Source: JAMXLO01 sp963819855 | GTDB lineage: Bacteria; Pseudomonadota; Alphaproteobacteria; Acetobacterales; Acetobacteraceae | Assembly: GCA_963819855.1 (NCBI GenBank) | Contig: CAWFYC010000014.1 | Coordinates: 234,884-298,883 of the forward strand | Length of the DNA stretch: 64,000 bases | Reading direction: 5' to 3' | Shown here: piece after piece, positions 1 to 8,765 of the stretch | How the letters are laid out: each line of letters begins with the position of its first letter | Position numbering within the stretch: position 1 is the stretch's first letter | Program-made: the position numbers and the translations under genes | Notes under the pieces: model-generated | Seen by the model: the letters and a program-made list of their open reading frames with translations, nothing else | The model's database searches: none | What the model was told of the DNA's origin: nothing

Positions 1-1416
1 GCCTTCCTCGCTGTAGCGCGCCCGACGATCCTTCGAAGTGCCGCGGGTGAAGAACGCACCACGGGTCGGATGCGTGCCGGGATAGGTGCGGTACGGAATG
101 CCGTCGCTGTCCACGTCGAGATAGCGGCCGAAGTCCTTGCCGGCTTCCAGTTCCTCCGCGGTCATCACCTTGCCGCGGTCCATCGTGCGTCTGTCGTCCC
201 AGGTGAGCGGTTTGCACAACCGGTCGTTCATGCCGATTTCGAGATCGAGCAGCATGAAGATCGGCGTCTGCAGACGGTCGGCGAGATCGAATGACAGCGC
301 TGCGAACTCGAAGCACTCATACGGGTCTTCCGGGAACAGCAGCACGTGCTTGGTGTCGCCGTGCGAGGCGTAGGCGCAACTCAATATGTCGGTCTGCTGC
401 GTGCGCGTCGGCATGCCGGTGGATGGCCCCGCGCGCTGCACATCGAAGATCACCGCGGGGATCTCGGCGAAATACGCCAAGCCGACAAATTCCTGCATCA
501 GCGAGATGCCTGGCCCTGAAGTGGCGGTGAACGCGCGAGCGCCATTCCACGCTGCGCCGATCACCATGCCGATCGACGCCAGTTCGTCCTCCGCCTGCAC
601 GATGGCAAATTTGTTCTGCTTCGTCTCCGGATCGACGCGATAGCGATTGCAGTAGCGCGTGAACGCCTCGGCCAGGGAGGATGACGGGGTGATCGGATAC
701 CACGCACATACCGTGGCGCCGCCATAGACCGCGCCGAGCGCGGCAGCGGCGTTGCCTTCGATGAAGATGCGGTCGCCGACAGTATTGGCGCGACGCAATG
801 TCAGCCCGATCGGGCACTCCAGGTTGGCCATCGTCCAGTCGCGGCCCATGTGCAGCGCCTGCACGTTCGCCGCCACCAGTTTGTCGCGGCCGCGGAACTG
901 CTCGGCCAGCAGCTTCTCGATCTCGGCCACGTCCATCTCCAACAGCGCCGACAGCGCACCAAGATAGACGATGTTCTTGAACAACTGCCGCTGCCGCGAT
1001 TCGGTGTAGGCCTTGTTGGTGATCTCGGTCAGCGGAACGCCGATCACCACGATGTCGTCGCGGAAGCGCGACGGCGGCATCGGCTTGGTGTTGTCGTAGA
1101 ACAGATAGCCGCCCGGCACGATGGACGCGACATCCTGCGTCCAGGTCTGCGGGTTCATCGCCACCATCAGGTCCACGCCGCCGCCGCGCGCACCCAGGTG
1201 TCCCGCCTCCGACACTCGTACCTCGTACCAGGTAGGCAGGCCCTGGATGTTGCTGGGAAAAATGTTGCGCGGTGTCATCGGCACGCCCATTCGCAGGATC
1301 GCCTTGGCGAACAGCGCGTTGGCGCTGGCCGATCCCGAGCCGTTGACGTTGGCGAACTTGACGACGAAGTCGTTGACGCGCTGAAGACCGGTTACGCGTT
1401 CTGTAAGCTGCAACAT
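1..1416 (-). CDS. 2-oxoacid:acceptor oxidoreductase, fused gamma-alpha subunit (3' end outside window)
   Basis: This gene is partial: 472 codons are visible and the frame is still open at base 1. It starts at ATG 1416, whose first residues read MLQLTERVTG. Residues about 15-190 look like the gamma domain (VNDFVVKFANVNGSGSAS, then GHLGARGGGVDLMVAMN). The alpha pyrimidine-binding domain follows (YPITPSSSLAEA, TATSGPGISLMQEF, RAGPSTGMPTRTQQ). The order matches fused KorA-type subunits that oxidise 2-oxoacids to acyl-CoA and reduce ferredoxin. The start overlaps the upstream GltD-like gene by 25 bases, so the two are probably co-transcribed. The TPP-binding beta subunit should lie beyond the left edge. 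Confidence 0.9.
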   Translation of the reverse strand, partial: MLQLTERVTGLQRVNDFVVKFANVNGSGSASANALFAKAILRMGVPMTPRNIFPSNIQGLPTWYEVRVSEAGHLGARGGGVDLMVAMNPQTWTQDVASIVPGGYLFYDNTKPMPPSRFRDDIVVIGVPLTEITNKAYTESRQRQLFKNIVYLGALSALLEMDVAEIEKLLAEQFRGRDKLVAANVQALHMGRDWTMANLECPIGLTLRRANTVGDRIFIEGNAAAALGAVYGGATVCAWYPITPSSSLAEAFTRYCNRYRVDPETKQNKFAIVQAEDELASIGMVIGAAWNGARAFTATSGPGISLMQEFVGLAYFAEIPAVIFDVQRAGPSTGMPTRTQQTDILSCAYASHGDTKHVLLFPEDPYECFEFAALSFDLADRLQTPIFMLLDLEIGMNDRLCKPLTWDDRRTMDRGKVMTAEELEAGKDFGRYLDVDSDGIPYRTYPGTHPTRGAFFTRGTSKDRRARYSEEG

Positions 1417-3221
1417 GCGTGCTCCGCCTGTGCCACATCGAGAAGGAAGCGCTGCATATCCCATGCGCCGGTGGGGCACCGTTCGGCGCACAGGCCGCAG
1501 TGCAGGCAAACGTCCTCGTCTTTCACCATCACGCGGCCGGTCTTCAGTGCGCCGGAGACGTAGAGGTCCTGCGTCTCGTTGTGCGCCGGCGCGCTCAGAC
1601 GCAGCCGCAGTTCGCCCTCCGCGCCGTTCTCGACGAAGCTGATGCAGTCGACCGGGCAGATATCCACGCAGGCATCGCACTCGATGCACAGATTATCGGT
1701 GAATACCGTCTGCACGTCGCAATTCAGGCAACGCTGCGCCTCGGCGAACGCGAGCTTGTCGTCGAAGCCCAGTTCGACTTCGGCCTTGATGTCGCGCAGC
1801 GCGATCGCCTTGTCGCGATGTGGCACCTTGAAGCGCAGATCGAGCGAGATGTCGTTGTCGTAGCTCCACTCGTGGATGCCCATCTTCTGCGACATCAGGT
1901 TGACCAGCGGTGGCGGCCGGTCGCGCACGCTCTCGCCGTGGCAGAATTGGTGGATGGAGATCGCCGCCTGGTGTCCGTGCGCCACCGCCCAGATGATGTT
2001 CTTCGGCCCGAACGCCGCATCGCCGCCGAAGAACACCTTTGGGTTCGTGGACCCCATCGTGACGTCATCGACGACCGGCATGTCCCACTGGTCGAACTCG
2101 ATCCCTGCGTCACGCTCGATCCACGGGAAGGCGTTCTCCTGACCGACCGCCACCAGTACGTCGTCGCACTCGAAGTGCTGATCCGGTTCGCCGGTCGGCA
2201 CCAGCCTACGACGACCGCGTGCGTCGAACTCCGCTTTCACCTTCTCGAACAGCACGCCGGTCAGGCGCCCGTCCTGGTGGGTGAACTCCTTCGGCACCAG
2301 CATGTTGAGGATCGGAATATCCTCGTGGATAGCGTCCTGCTTTTCCCAGGGGGACGCCTTCATCTCGTCAAAGCCGGACCGCACGATCACCTTCACGTCC
2401 TCGCCGCCCAGCCGGCGAGAGGAACGGCAGCAGTCCATCGCAGTGTTGCCGCCGCCCAGCACGATCACACGGCGGCCGATCTTGTCGATGTGGCCGAATG
2501 ATACCGAGGACAGCCAGTCGATGCCGATATGGATGTTGGCGGCAGCCTCGTGCCTGCCGGGGATCGGCAGGTCACGCCCGCGCGGCGCGCCGCAGCCGAC
2601 GAAGACGGCGTCGTAGTCGTCGTCCAGCAGGCCCTTCAGGCTGTCGATCCGGTGCCCGAGCCGCATCTCCATGCCGAGTTCGGTGATGTACCCGACTTCC
2701 TCGTCGATGATCTCTTCGGGGAGGCGGAATTTGGGAATCTGGCTGCGGATCATACCGCCGGCACGCGGGTCGGAATCGAACAGCACCAGTTCGTAGCCTA
2801 GCGGGGCAAGGTCGCGCGCGACGGTGAGTGAGGCGGGGCCAGCGCCCACCAGGGCGATTCGCTTGCCGTTGGAGCGCTCGGCCGGCCCGGGCAGCCGATG
2901 CCGGATGTCGCCTTTGTAATCGGCGGCGACGCGCTTCAGGCGGCAGATCGCCACTGGCTCCTCTTCCACCCGGCCACGGCGGCAGGCTGGCTCGCACGGT
3001 CGATCACACGTCCGCCCAAGAATGCCGGGGAAGACATTGGATTTCCAATTGATCATGAACGCGTCGGCGTAGCGGCCGTCGGCGATCAGCCGGATGTATT
3101 CCGGCACCGGGGTGTGGGCGGGACACGCCCATTGGCAATCGACCACCTTATGGAAGTAGTCGGGGTTACCGATGTCGGTGGGCTGCAACTCGGACTCCTC
3201 TCCCTCGGTGCGCTGCCGCAC
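1392..3221 (-). CDS. GltD-like FAD/NAD(P) oxidoreductase with C-terminal 2[4Fe-4S] ferredoxin domain
   Basis: 609 aa. A glutamate-synthase-small-subunit-like N-terminus holds a cysteine cluster (CQWACPAHTPVP near residue 30, CDRPCEPAC near 72-80). An FAD Rossmann motif GAGPAS sits at about 126-131 and a second nucleotide-binding motif (GGGNTAMD) near 250. The last 100 residues hold two ferredoxin clusters (CIECDACVDICP and CLHCGLCAERCP). It probably passes electrons between NAD(P)H and the ferredoxin-type 2-oxoacid oxidoreductase encoded just downstream. The start used is GTG 3221. A TTG at 3188 preceded by a purine-rich GGGAGAGGAG is an alternative. Confidence 0.9.
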   Translation of the reverse strand: MRQRTEGEESELQPTDIGNPDYFHKVVDCQWACPAHTPVPEYIRLIADGRYADAFMINWKSNVFPGILGRTCDRPCEPACRRGRVEEEPVAICRLKRVAADYKGDIRHRLPGPAERSNGKRIALVGAGPASLTVARDLAPLGYELVLFDSDPRAGGMIRSQIPKFRLPEEIIDEEVGYITELGMEMRLGHRIDSLKGLLDDDYDAVFVGCGAPRGRDLPIPGRHEAAANIHIGIDWLSSVSFGHIDKIGRRVIVLGGGNTAMDCCRSSRRLGGEDVKVIVRSGFDEMKASPWEKQDAIHEDIPILNMLVPKEFTHQDGRLTGVLFEKVKAEFDARGRRRLVPTGEPDQHFECDDVLVAVGQENAFPWIERDAGIEFDQWDMPVVDDVTMGSTNPKVFFGGDAAFGPKNIIWAVAHGHQAAISIHQFCHGESVRDRPPPLVNLMSQKMGIHEWSYDNDISLDLRFKVPHRDKAIALRDIKAEVELGFDDKLAFAEAQRCLNCDVQTVFTDNLCIECDACVDICPVDCISFVENGAEGELRLRLSAPAHNETQDLYVSGALKTGRVMVKDEDVCLHCGLCAERCPTGAWDMQRFLLDVAQAEHACCSLQNA

Positions 3222-3452
3222 CGACGCATGGTCTCAATGCCAGCGGTTTCGTTGTGTGGCTAGGGCCCTCTCCCGTCAATGACCGTAGGCGTAAATCACC
3301 CCATCTTCAACTGGATTGGGGCGCATGGCTGCCCTCGTGCCTCCATGGTCACGGGCCGGCTGGCGGGGCATGCTGTCGCTGTCGGGGTCTGCGGCGGCAG
3401 CAGATCCGCCACTGGTGACAACAGCTCAGGCGGTAGTTTCCGGGAGGGGACG
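3222..3452. promoter_or_regulatory. Divergent intergenic region between the GltD-like gene and the molybdopterin hydroxylase
   Basis: About 230 bases separate two divergently transcribed genes, so promoters for both must lie here. An open frame for the right-hand gene extends back to 3279, but its translation there has no family resemblance. A good Shine-Dalgarno (GGGAGGGG, 3442-3449) stands before ATG 3453. I could not pick out convincing -35/-10 boxes. Confidence 0.4.
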
Positions 3453-5801
3453 ATGGCGGAGGAGCGATCCGGTGACCATCGCGGGGTGGGCGCGTCACTC
3501 AGGCGCAGGGAGGACGATCGCCACCTGCGCGGACGCGGGCAGTTCGTCGCGGACATCGCCCTCCGAGGTACTCGGGAAGTCGTATTCGTGCGCAGCTCGC
3601 ACGCGCACGCCGACATCGGCTCGATCGCCGTCCCGCCGTCGGCGAAAGGCCGGGTGTTCACTGCCGCCGATCTGCCGCGGATCAGACCGATCCGCGTCGC
3701 GACCCAGGCGGTGGGCGCCCGCTCGCCGCCGTGGCCGCCGCTCGCCACCGACAAGGTGCGCTACGTCGGCGAGGCGGTAGCCGTCTGCGTCGCGCCGACC
3801 CGTGCCGAGGCCGAGGACCTCGCCGCCGCCGTCAGCATCGACTACCGGCCGCTCGACGCGGTGGTCGATGCGTCCGAGGCGCGTGCCGGCAGTCCTGCCC
3901 TCGTGCACGACTATTTCGGGGACAACCTGTTCCAGGAGCGTACGATCGTGGGCGGCGACATCGAAGCTGCCGCGCGCGCCGCCGAGATCACGATCAGCCG
4001 GGAATACCGCACCAGCCGGCAGTCCGGCGCACCGATGGAGTGCCGCGGCGTGCTCGCCTGTCGCGACCACCGGCTGGACGAGGTCGTGGTCTATGCCTCG
4101 ACCCAGACCCCCCACACTCTGCGCGTCGCACTCGGCGACATTCTCGGGATCGAGGAGCGCTGCATCAGGGTTGTCGCGCCTGACGTCGGCGGAGGGTTCG
4201 GTCCCAAGGCCCGGCTTTATCCGCAAGAGATTGTCCTCACCGCGCTGGCGCTGGAGCTTGACCACCCGGTGCGATGGATCGAGGACCGCAACGAACATCT
4301 GCTGACCTGTGCCCATTCGCGGGATCATCATTACCGGGTCACCGCCTATGCCGACCGTCAGGGCCACATCCTTGGCATCGATTGCGAGATCATCGTCGAT
4401 GCCGGTGCCTACGGCATGTGGCCGCAAGGCCCCTACCAGGAGGCCAACATGGCGGCTCGCTCTCTGCCGGGCCCGTACGTGGTTCCGAACTACCGCGCCC
4501 GCATCAGCACGGTGGCGACCAACAAGACGCCGATCGGACCGTATCGCGGGGTGGGCCGCCCCGGCGCCTGCTTCGCAATCGAGCGGACGATCGACGAGAT
4601 TGCGCGTGCGGTCGGCCGCGACCCCGTCGAAGTGCGCATAGAGAATATGATCCGGCCAGACCAGATGCCCTGCGCATCGGTCACCGGCATGCGCTACGAT
4701 TCCGGCGATTACCCAGCGAGCGTGCGGCTCTGCGCAGAACTGCTGAACCTGGCGCAGATCCGTGAACGACAGCGAAACAGCGAACCCGACCGGCGCCTCG
4801 TCGGCATCGGCTTCGCCAGCTTCACCGAGCAGACCGCACATGGCGCCGCCGAATTCGCCTCGCGCGGCGCCGCGATCATCCCCGGTTTCGAAAGCTGCAC
4901 CGCGCGCATCCTGACCGATGGCAGCGTCGTGCTGATGGTCGGCATCCAGTCGCACGGGCAGGGATTGGAGACCGCGCTGTCGCAGATCGCCTGTGAGGAA
5001 CTGGGCATCGACCCGTCGCATATCTCGGTGCGGCACGGCGATACCGAGAGCACGGCGTTCGGCTTCGGCACCTTCGCCTCGCGCAGCATGGTGATGTCGG
5101 GCGGCGCGGTGGCACGTGCGAGCCGCACCCTGCGCGACAAGCTGTGCCGGATCGGCGCGCATCTGCTGCAATGCGATCCGGCCGAGACGCGCTGCGAGGG
5201 CGGTTCGGTGCATGGGCCGAAGGGTTCGGTGACGGTCGCCGAGATCGCCAGCATCGCGCATTTGCGGATGCACGAACTGCCGCCTGGGGTGGAGCCGCTG
5301 CTCGACGCGACCGCGACCTATGAGCCGGGCATCAGCACGGGCGTCTTCTCTTATGCGACGCACGGTGCGGTGGTCGCCGTCGATCCGGAGACCGGCATGG
5401 TCGAACTGCTCGATTTCGCGGTCGCCGAGGATTGCGGCACGATGGTCAATCCGATGCTGGTCGAAGGCCAGATCCGTGGCGGGGTGGTGCAGGGGATCGG
5501 CACCGCGCTGCATGAGGAGATCGCGTACGACGCGCTGGGGCAACCGCTCGCCGCCACGTTGCTCGACTACCATTTGCCTGGCGCCCACGAGGTGCCGCCG
5601 ATCCGGATCGCGCACCTGCACACCCCGGCGACGGCGACCGAGTACGGCATGAAGGGGATGGGTGAGGGGGGTGCCGTTGCCCCGCCGGCGGCAATCGCCA
5701 ACGCGGTGCGGGACGCGCTGGCGCCGATGGGGGTCGAGATCAACGAAACGCCGCTGACCGCGCAGCGGGTCCTGGCGGCGATCAAACGGGCGCGAGCCTG
5801 A
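3453..5801 (+). CDS. Xanthine dehydrogenase family molybdopterin-binding (large) subunit
   Basis: 782 aa from ATG 3453, with GGGAGGGG just upstream. It has the CoxL/XdhB domain order: an N-terminal ald_Xan_dh_C hammerhead (LRGRGQFVADI to DYRPLDAVVD), then the cofactor domain with GGGFGPKARLYPQE, PYRGVGRPGACFAIER and the C-terminal GMKGMGEGGA. The glutamate in that last motif is the usual catalytic base. The CO-dehydrogenase active-site loop AYRCSFR is absent, so oxidation of an aldehyde or N-heterocycle is more likely than CO oxidation. No [2Fe-2S] or FAD subunit gene is adjacent, so it is an orphan large subunit here. The substrate cannot be told from sequence. Confidence 0.88.
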   Translation: MAEERSGDHRGVGASLRRREDDRHLRGRGQFVADIALRGTREVVFVRSSHAHADIGSIAVPPSAKGRVFTAADLPRIRPIRVATQAVGARSPPWPPLATDKVRYVGEAVAVCVAPTRAEAEDLAAAVSIDYRPLDAVVDASEARAGSPALVHDYFGDNLFQERTIVGGDIEAAARAAEITISREYRTSRQSGAPMECRGVLACRDHRLDEVVVYASTQTPHTLRVALGDILGIEERCIRVVAPDVGGGFGPKARLYPQEIVLTALALELDHPVRWIEDRNEHLLTCAHSRDHHYRVTAYADRQGHILGIDCEIIVDAGAYGMWPQGPYQEANMAARSLPGPYVVPNYRARISTVATNKTPIGPYRGVGRPGACFAIERTIDEIARAVGRDPVEVRIENMIRPDQMPCASVTGMRYDSGDYPASVRLCAELLNLAQIRERQRNSEPDRRLVGIGFASFTEQTAHGAAEFASRGAAIIPGFESCTARILTDGSVVLMVGIQSHGQGLETALSQIACEELGIDPSHISVRHGDTESTAFGFGTFASRSMVMSGGAVARASRTLRDKLCRIGAHLLQCDPAETRCEGGSVHGPKGSVTVAEIASIAHLRMHELPPGVEPLLDATATYEPGISTGVFSYATHGAVVAVDPETGMVELLDFAVAEDCGTMVNPMLVEGQIRGGVVQGIGTALHEEIAYDALGQPLAATLLDYHLPGAHEVPPIRIAHLHTPATATEYGMKGMGEGGAVAPPAAIANAVRDALAPMGVEINETPLTAQRVLAAIKRARA

Positions 5802-5818
5802 CCTTGTGCAGCCAGGCC

Positions 5819-6664
5819 GTGAGCAGACCTCTGTTGGTGATCGACGGGGATTCCTTCGCGCATCGCGCGTTCCACGCCTTGCCGAAGTCGATCCGGCGCA
5901 CCGGCAATCGCGGGGGCGGCGCGATCGTCGGCTTCGCCAATTTTCTGGTGCGCCTCTTCGAGAGCGAACAGCCTCGGGCGGTGCTGGTCGGCTGGGACAC
6001 TCTCGGTGCGCCGACCTATCGGCAGCAGCTGTTTCCGGCGTATCAAAGCGGGCGGCATTTCGATGACGAACTGATCGATCAACTGGAGGTGCTGCCTGAC
6101 CTCGTCGCGGCGTGCGGCTTCGCCAATGCGAAGGCGCCAGGATACGAGGCTGATGATTTCCTCGCCGCGGCTGCCGCCCAGGAGGAAGATCGTCGCGGCA
6201 TCGTGCTGGTCGCCAGCGGAGATCGCGATGCGTTTCAGCTCGCTTCTGCCGCCACGACCATTCTGCATCCGCTGAAGGCCGGCGAAATGGCGCGCATCGG
6301 CCCGGCCGAGGTGGTCGCGCGCTACGGGGTTCAGCCGCGCCAGGTGCCTGACTTCATCGCCCTGCGCGGCGATCCGTCGGACAAGCTGCCGGGCGCGCGC
6401 GGCGTGGGACCGAAAGGGGCAGCCGCCCTTTTGCGTCGTTACGACTCGCTGGAGCAGGCCTTGGCGGATGGGCAATTTCCCATCCAGGCCGATGAGCTGA
6501 TGCTGTACAGAAGGATCGCGACCATGGATGCCACGGCACCGCTGCCTGCGCTCGGGGATCAGATACCCGGTTGGGACAGGGCAGCTGCGCTGGCGCGCGA
6601 GTGGGACCTCATCCGTCTGGCTCGGCGGCTCGACGAGCTTGCGGCCTCGACGCCCGGGTTGTGA
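5819..6664 (+). CDS. 5'-3' exonuclease (PolA N-terminal/flap endonuclease-like)
   Basis: About 281 aa. Acidic metal-site motifs are present in order: VIDGDSFAHRAFHALP, GYEADDFLAA and SGDRDAFQLAS. A helix-hairpin-helix stretch follows (RGDPSDKLPGARGVGPKGAAALL). This is the architecture of the stand-alone 5'-3' exonuclease domain of DNA polymerase I, without polymerase domains. It follows the molybdenum hydroxylase by a few bases, with a start at GTG 5819 (TTG 5804 is possible). Its 3' end overlaps the convergent hydrolase gene by 56 bases. A role in RNA-primer or flap removal is inferred from the family. Confidence 0.85.
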   Translation: MSRPLLVIDGDSFAHRAFHALPKSIRRTGNRGGGAIVGFANFLVRLFESEQPRAVLVGWDTLGAPTYRQQLFPAYQSGRHFDDELIDQLEVLPDLVAACGFANAKAPGYEADDFLAAAAAQEEDRRGIVLVASGDRDAFQLASAATTILHPLKAGEMARIGPAEVVARYGVQPRQVPDFIALRGDPSDKLPGARGVGPKGAAALLRRYDSLEQALADGQFPIQADELMLYRRIATMDATAPLPALGDQIPGWDRAAALAREWDLIRLARRLDELAASTPGL

Positions 6665-7340
6665 TCCAATCGGCGAGGGTGTCGAACAGTTCGCCCTTCA
6701 CCTGCTCATCGGTGCGTCCACTGCGTGCCAGTACATGGAACGAATGATCCGCGCCGCTCGAAAACCGCAGAGTGGCGCCATGTCCGAGGTCCTCGACGAC
6801 CTTCGCCAGCAGATCCGCCTGGGCAAGAGTGTCGCGGGTACCTTGCAGGAACAGCATCGGGATCCGAACCTCGAACAGGTGCCTGGCGCGATCAACCGAC
6901 GGCTTGCCGGCCGGATGGAGCGGGAACCCCAGGAATGCCAGGCCGCGGACTCCGGCGAGCGGCGATGCTGCCTGCGCCTGCGAGGTCATCCGCCCGCCGA
7001 ACGACTTGCCTCCGGCAAACAGCGGGAGAGCGGAGCAATGCCGCTGCGCTGTAGCTACGGCCGCACGAACGGTCGCGTGCGCGACGGTCGGCGGATCCGG
7101 CCGCATGGACCCGTGCTCCATATAGGGGAACTGGAAGCGCAACGTGGCGATGCCGCGAGCGGCCAGTGCCGCAGCGGCAGCGACCATGAACGGATGGGTC
7201 ATCCCGGCACCCGCGCCGTGGGCCAGGACAAGACATGCCTTGGCCGAATCAGGAACGTGCAGCAGGCCGGAGACGACCCGGGTCTGATTCACCTCGATGG
7301 TGAGACGGTGCGGCTGGGAGGGTTCGCTGTCGATGCTCAT
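6609..7340 (-). CDS. Alpha/beta hydrolase (dienelactone hydrolase/KANL3-Tex30-like)
   Basis: 243 aa from ATG 7340. The oxyanion-hole motif HGAGAG is near residue 41, the nucleophile elbow GKSFGG near 112, an acid residue lies in QGTRDTLAQ and the histidine in GADHSFHV. This layout is typical of the small alpha/beta hydrolases annotated as KANL3/Tex30 or DLH family. No signal peptide is visible, so it should be cytoplasmic. It converges with and overlaps the exonuclease gene and is divergent from the luciferase-like gene at 7406. The substrate is unknown. Confidence 0.85.
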   Translation of the reverse strand: MSIDSEPSQPHRLTIEVNQTRVVSGLLHVPDSAKACLVLAHGAGAGMTHPFMVAAAAALAARGIATLRFQFPYMEHGSMRPDPPTVAHATVRAAVATAQRHCSALPLFAGGKSFGGRMTSQAQAASPLAGVRGLAFLGFPLHPAGKPSVDRARHLFEVRIPMLFLQGTRDTLAQADLLAKVVEDLGHGATLRFSSGADHSFHVLARSGRTDEQVKGELFDTLADWITTRASRPQARRAAEPDG

Positions 7341-7405
7341 GGGGTGGCAGAATTCCGCAACTTCACAGTGGCCCGTCCGCGCGGCGGGACGAGGGAGTTC
7401 GCACT

Positions 7406-8401
7406 ATGACCCGGCTTCGCGTCGCGCTGCGAGTTCCGGTCGGCAGGCCGTTGCCTGACATTGCTGCATTCGTCGCCCGCTGCGAAGACGCGGGATTCGA
7501 CGGGGTCGGCATTCACGACCACCCTTCCAGCGGCCGCGACGCCTACCTGGCTTTGGCGCTGGCGGCCCGGGCGACGCAGCGCCTGCGACTGTTTCCGGCC
7601 ACATCGAGTCCCGTCGTGCGCCATCCACTGGTGTTGGCCTCGCTCGCCCATAGTCTGGAGGAGATCGCGCCGGGACGCATCTGTCTCACCGTGGCGCCGG
7701 GCTTCATTTCGACACGGAGCATCGGACAGCCGCGCGCGGGCCTTGCAGTCATGCGGGAGGCCATCGCCGATCTGCGTCGGCTGCTCGCCGGGGATGAGGT
7801 GGGGTTTGGTGCAACCTCGACGCGGCTGAGGAACCGAAGTGCGACGCCGACGCCGGTGTATCTGCTGGCCGCCGGCCCTCGCATGATCGAACTCGCGGGC
7901 GAGGTGGCCGATGGCGCGTTTCTCATGGTTGGCCTGCATCCGGCCGCTGTCGGAGCCGCGCGGCGTCACCTGGAGACAGGGGCGAGGCGGGCCGGCCGCT
8001 CCCTGGCAGGTTTTCCGGTGGTGTTCGTGGTCACGCTCGGCCTCGGACCCGATGCCGAGGTGGGAGCGCGGTGGGTGAGAAGCTGGTTCGCGCCGGGTCA
8101 GCCGTTCCTCGCCTACCCAAGTGTCGCGAATCTTGGCTGGCTCGGGGAAGCCGGGTTCGCGGTTGACGCGGCGCACGATCCCATGGCCATCCCCGAGGAT
8201 CGCGCACACCGGATCGCGGATGCATTCGGATTGTTCGGCTCGCCTGAGCGTTGCGCGGAACGACTGCTGCGCGCAAGCGAGGAGGCCGCCATGGAGCATG
8301 TGTTCCTGTTCCCGGCGCACGATCTTGCCGGCGGCTACAATATGCCGGAGGCCGAGGTCCAGGCGTTCGAGCGCGTTATCCGGCCGCGGCTTGGAGGATA
8401 G
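7406..8401 (+). CDS. LLM class (luciferase-like) flavin-dependent oxidoreductase
   Basis: 331 aa from ATG 7406. A TIM-barrel bacterial-luciferase-like fold is suggested by FVARCEDAGFDGVGIHDHPSS at the N-terminus, LRLFPATSSPVVRHPLVLA, and a C-terminal GSPERCAERLLR segment. The shape is that of F420- or FMN-dependent oxidoreductases of the methylene-H4MPT reductase-like branch. It stands alone: the hydrolase upstream is divergent and a 364-bp gap with a palindromic repeat follows. The cofactor and substrate cannot be assigned. Confidence 0.85.
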   Translation: MTRLRVALRVPVGRPLPDIAAFVARCEDAGFDGVGIHDHPSSGRDAYLALALAARATQRLRLFPATSSPVVRHPLVLASLAHSLEEIAPGRICLTVAPGFISTRSIGQPRAGLAVMREAIADLRRLLAGDEVGFGATSTRLRNRSATPTPVYLLAAGPRMIELAGEVADGAFLMVGLHPAAVGAARRHLETGARRAGRSLAGFPVVFVVTLGLGPDAEVGARWVRSWFAPGQPFLAYPSVANLGWLGEAGFAVDAAHDPMAIPEDRAHRIADAFGLFGSPERCAERLLRASEEAAMEHVFLFPAHDLAGGYNMPEAEVQAFERVIRPRLGG

Positions 8402-8441
8402 CGCTAGAGCATTTTCGACCTGACCGGAAACTCATGCGCTC

Positions 8442-8525
8442 GATGGGCTTCGCCGCGCTCTACCCATCCTACCAATTGCTGCGCACGCGTTGCCGTAGGA
8501 TGGGTAGAGCGCAGCGAAACCCATC
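8442..8525. repeat. Dispersed palindromic element, copy 1
   Basis: Two 31-base arms (8442-8472 and 8495-8525) are inverted repeats with two mismatches and a 22-base loop. The arm core is CTACCCATCCTAC. An outer pair CTAGAGC/GCTCTAG (8404-8410 and 8557-8563) encloses it. A second copy with 32-base perfect arms lies at 32523-32611. It sits in a 364-bp intergenic region (8402-8765) that otherwise holds no gene I can support. As RNA it would form a strong hairpin, and no T-run follows it. Confidence 0.85.
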
Positions 8526-8765
8526 GTCCCGTAGCAATTCCACATTGCCTGAAACCGCTCTAGGATCTGGTCTCCGTACCACGCTCCCTGTCATTTGCGC
8601 GCATTGTCGGTTACGTTATGACCCGTCGCACTCTGCCGACCTGGTCAGGCTGAGGTTGGGCCGGCTCCGATAGCGAAGCGATTGAGCGGGGCGGGCACAT
8701 GCAGGTCAATCATGTGTGGAACGCGTGAATCTGTCGTCTGAACAATAAGCAGATGGGAGGAACAA

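Noticed and set aside
850..1563. Long plus-strand frame of 237 codons
   Set aside because: It is the antisense of the 2-oxoacid oxidoreductase and GltD-like genes, with His/Arg/Val-rich shadow composition.
3453..5801. Assignment as CO dehydrogenase coxL
   Set aside because: The diagnostic AYRCSFR-type active-site loop is absent and no coxM/coxS genes are adjacent.
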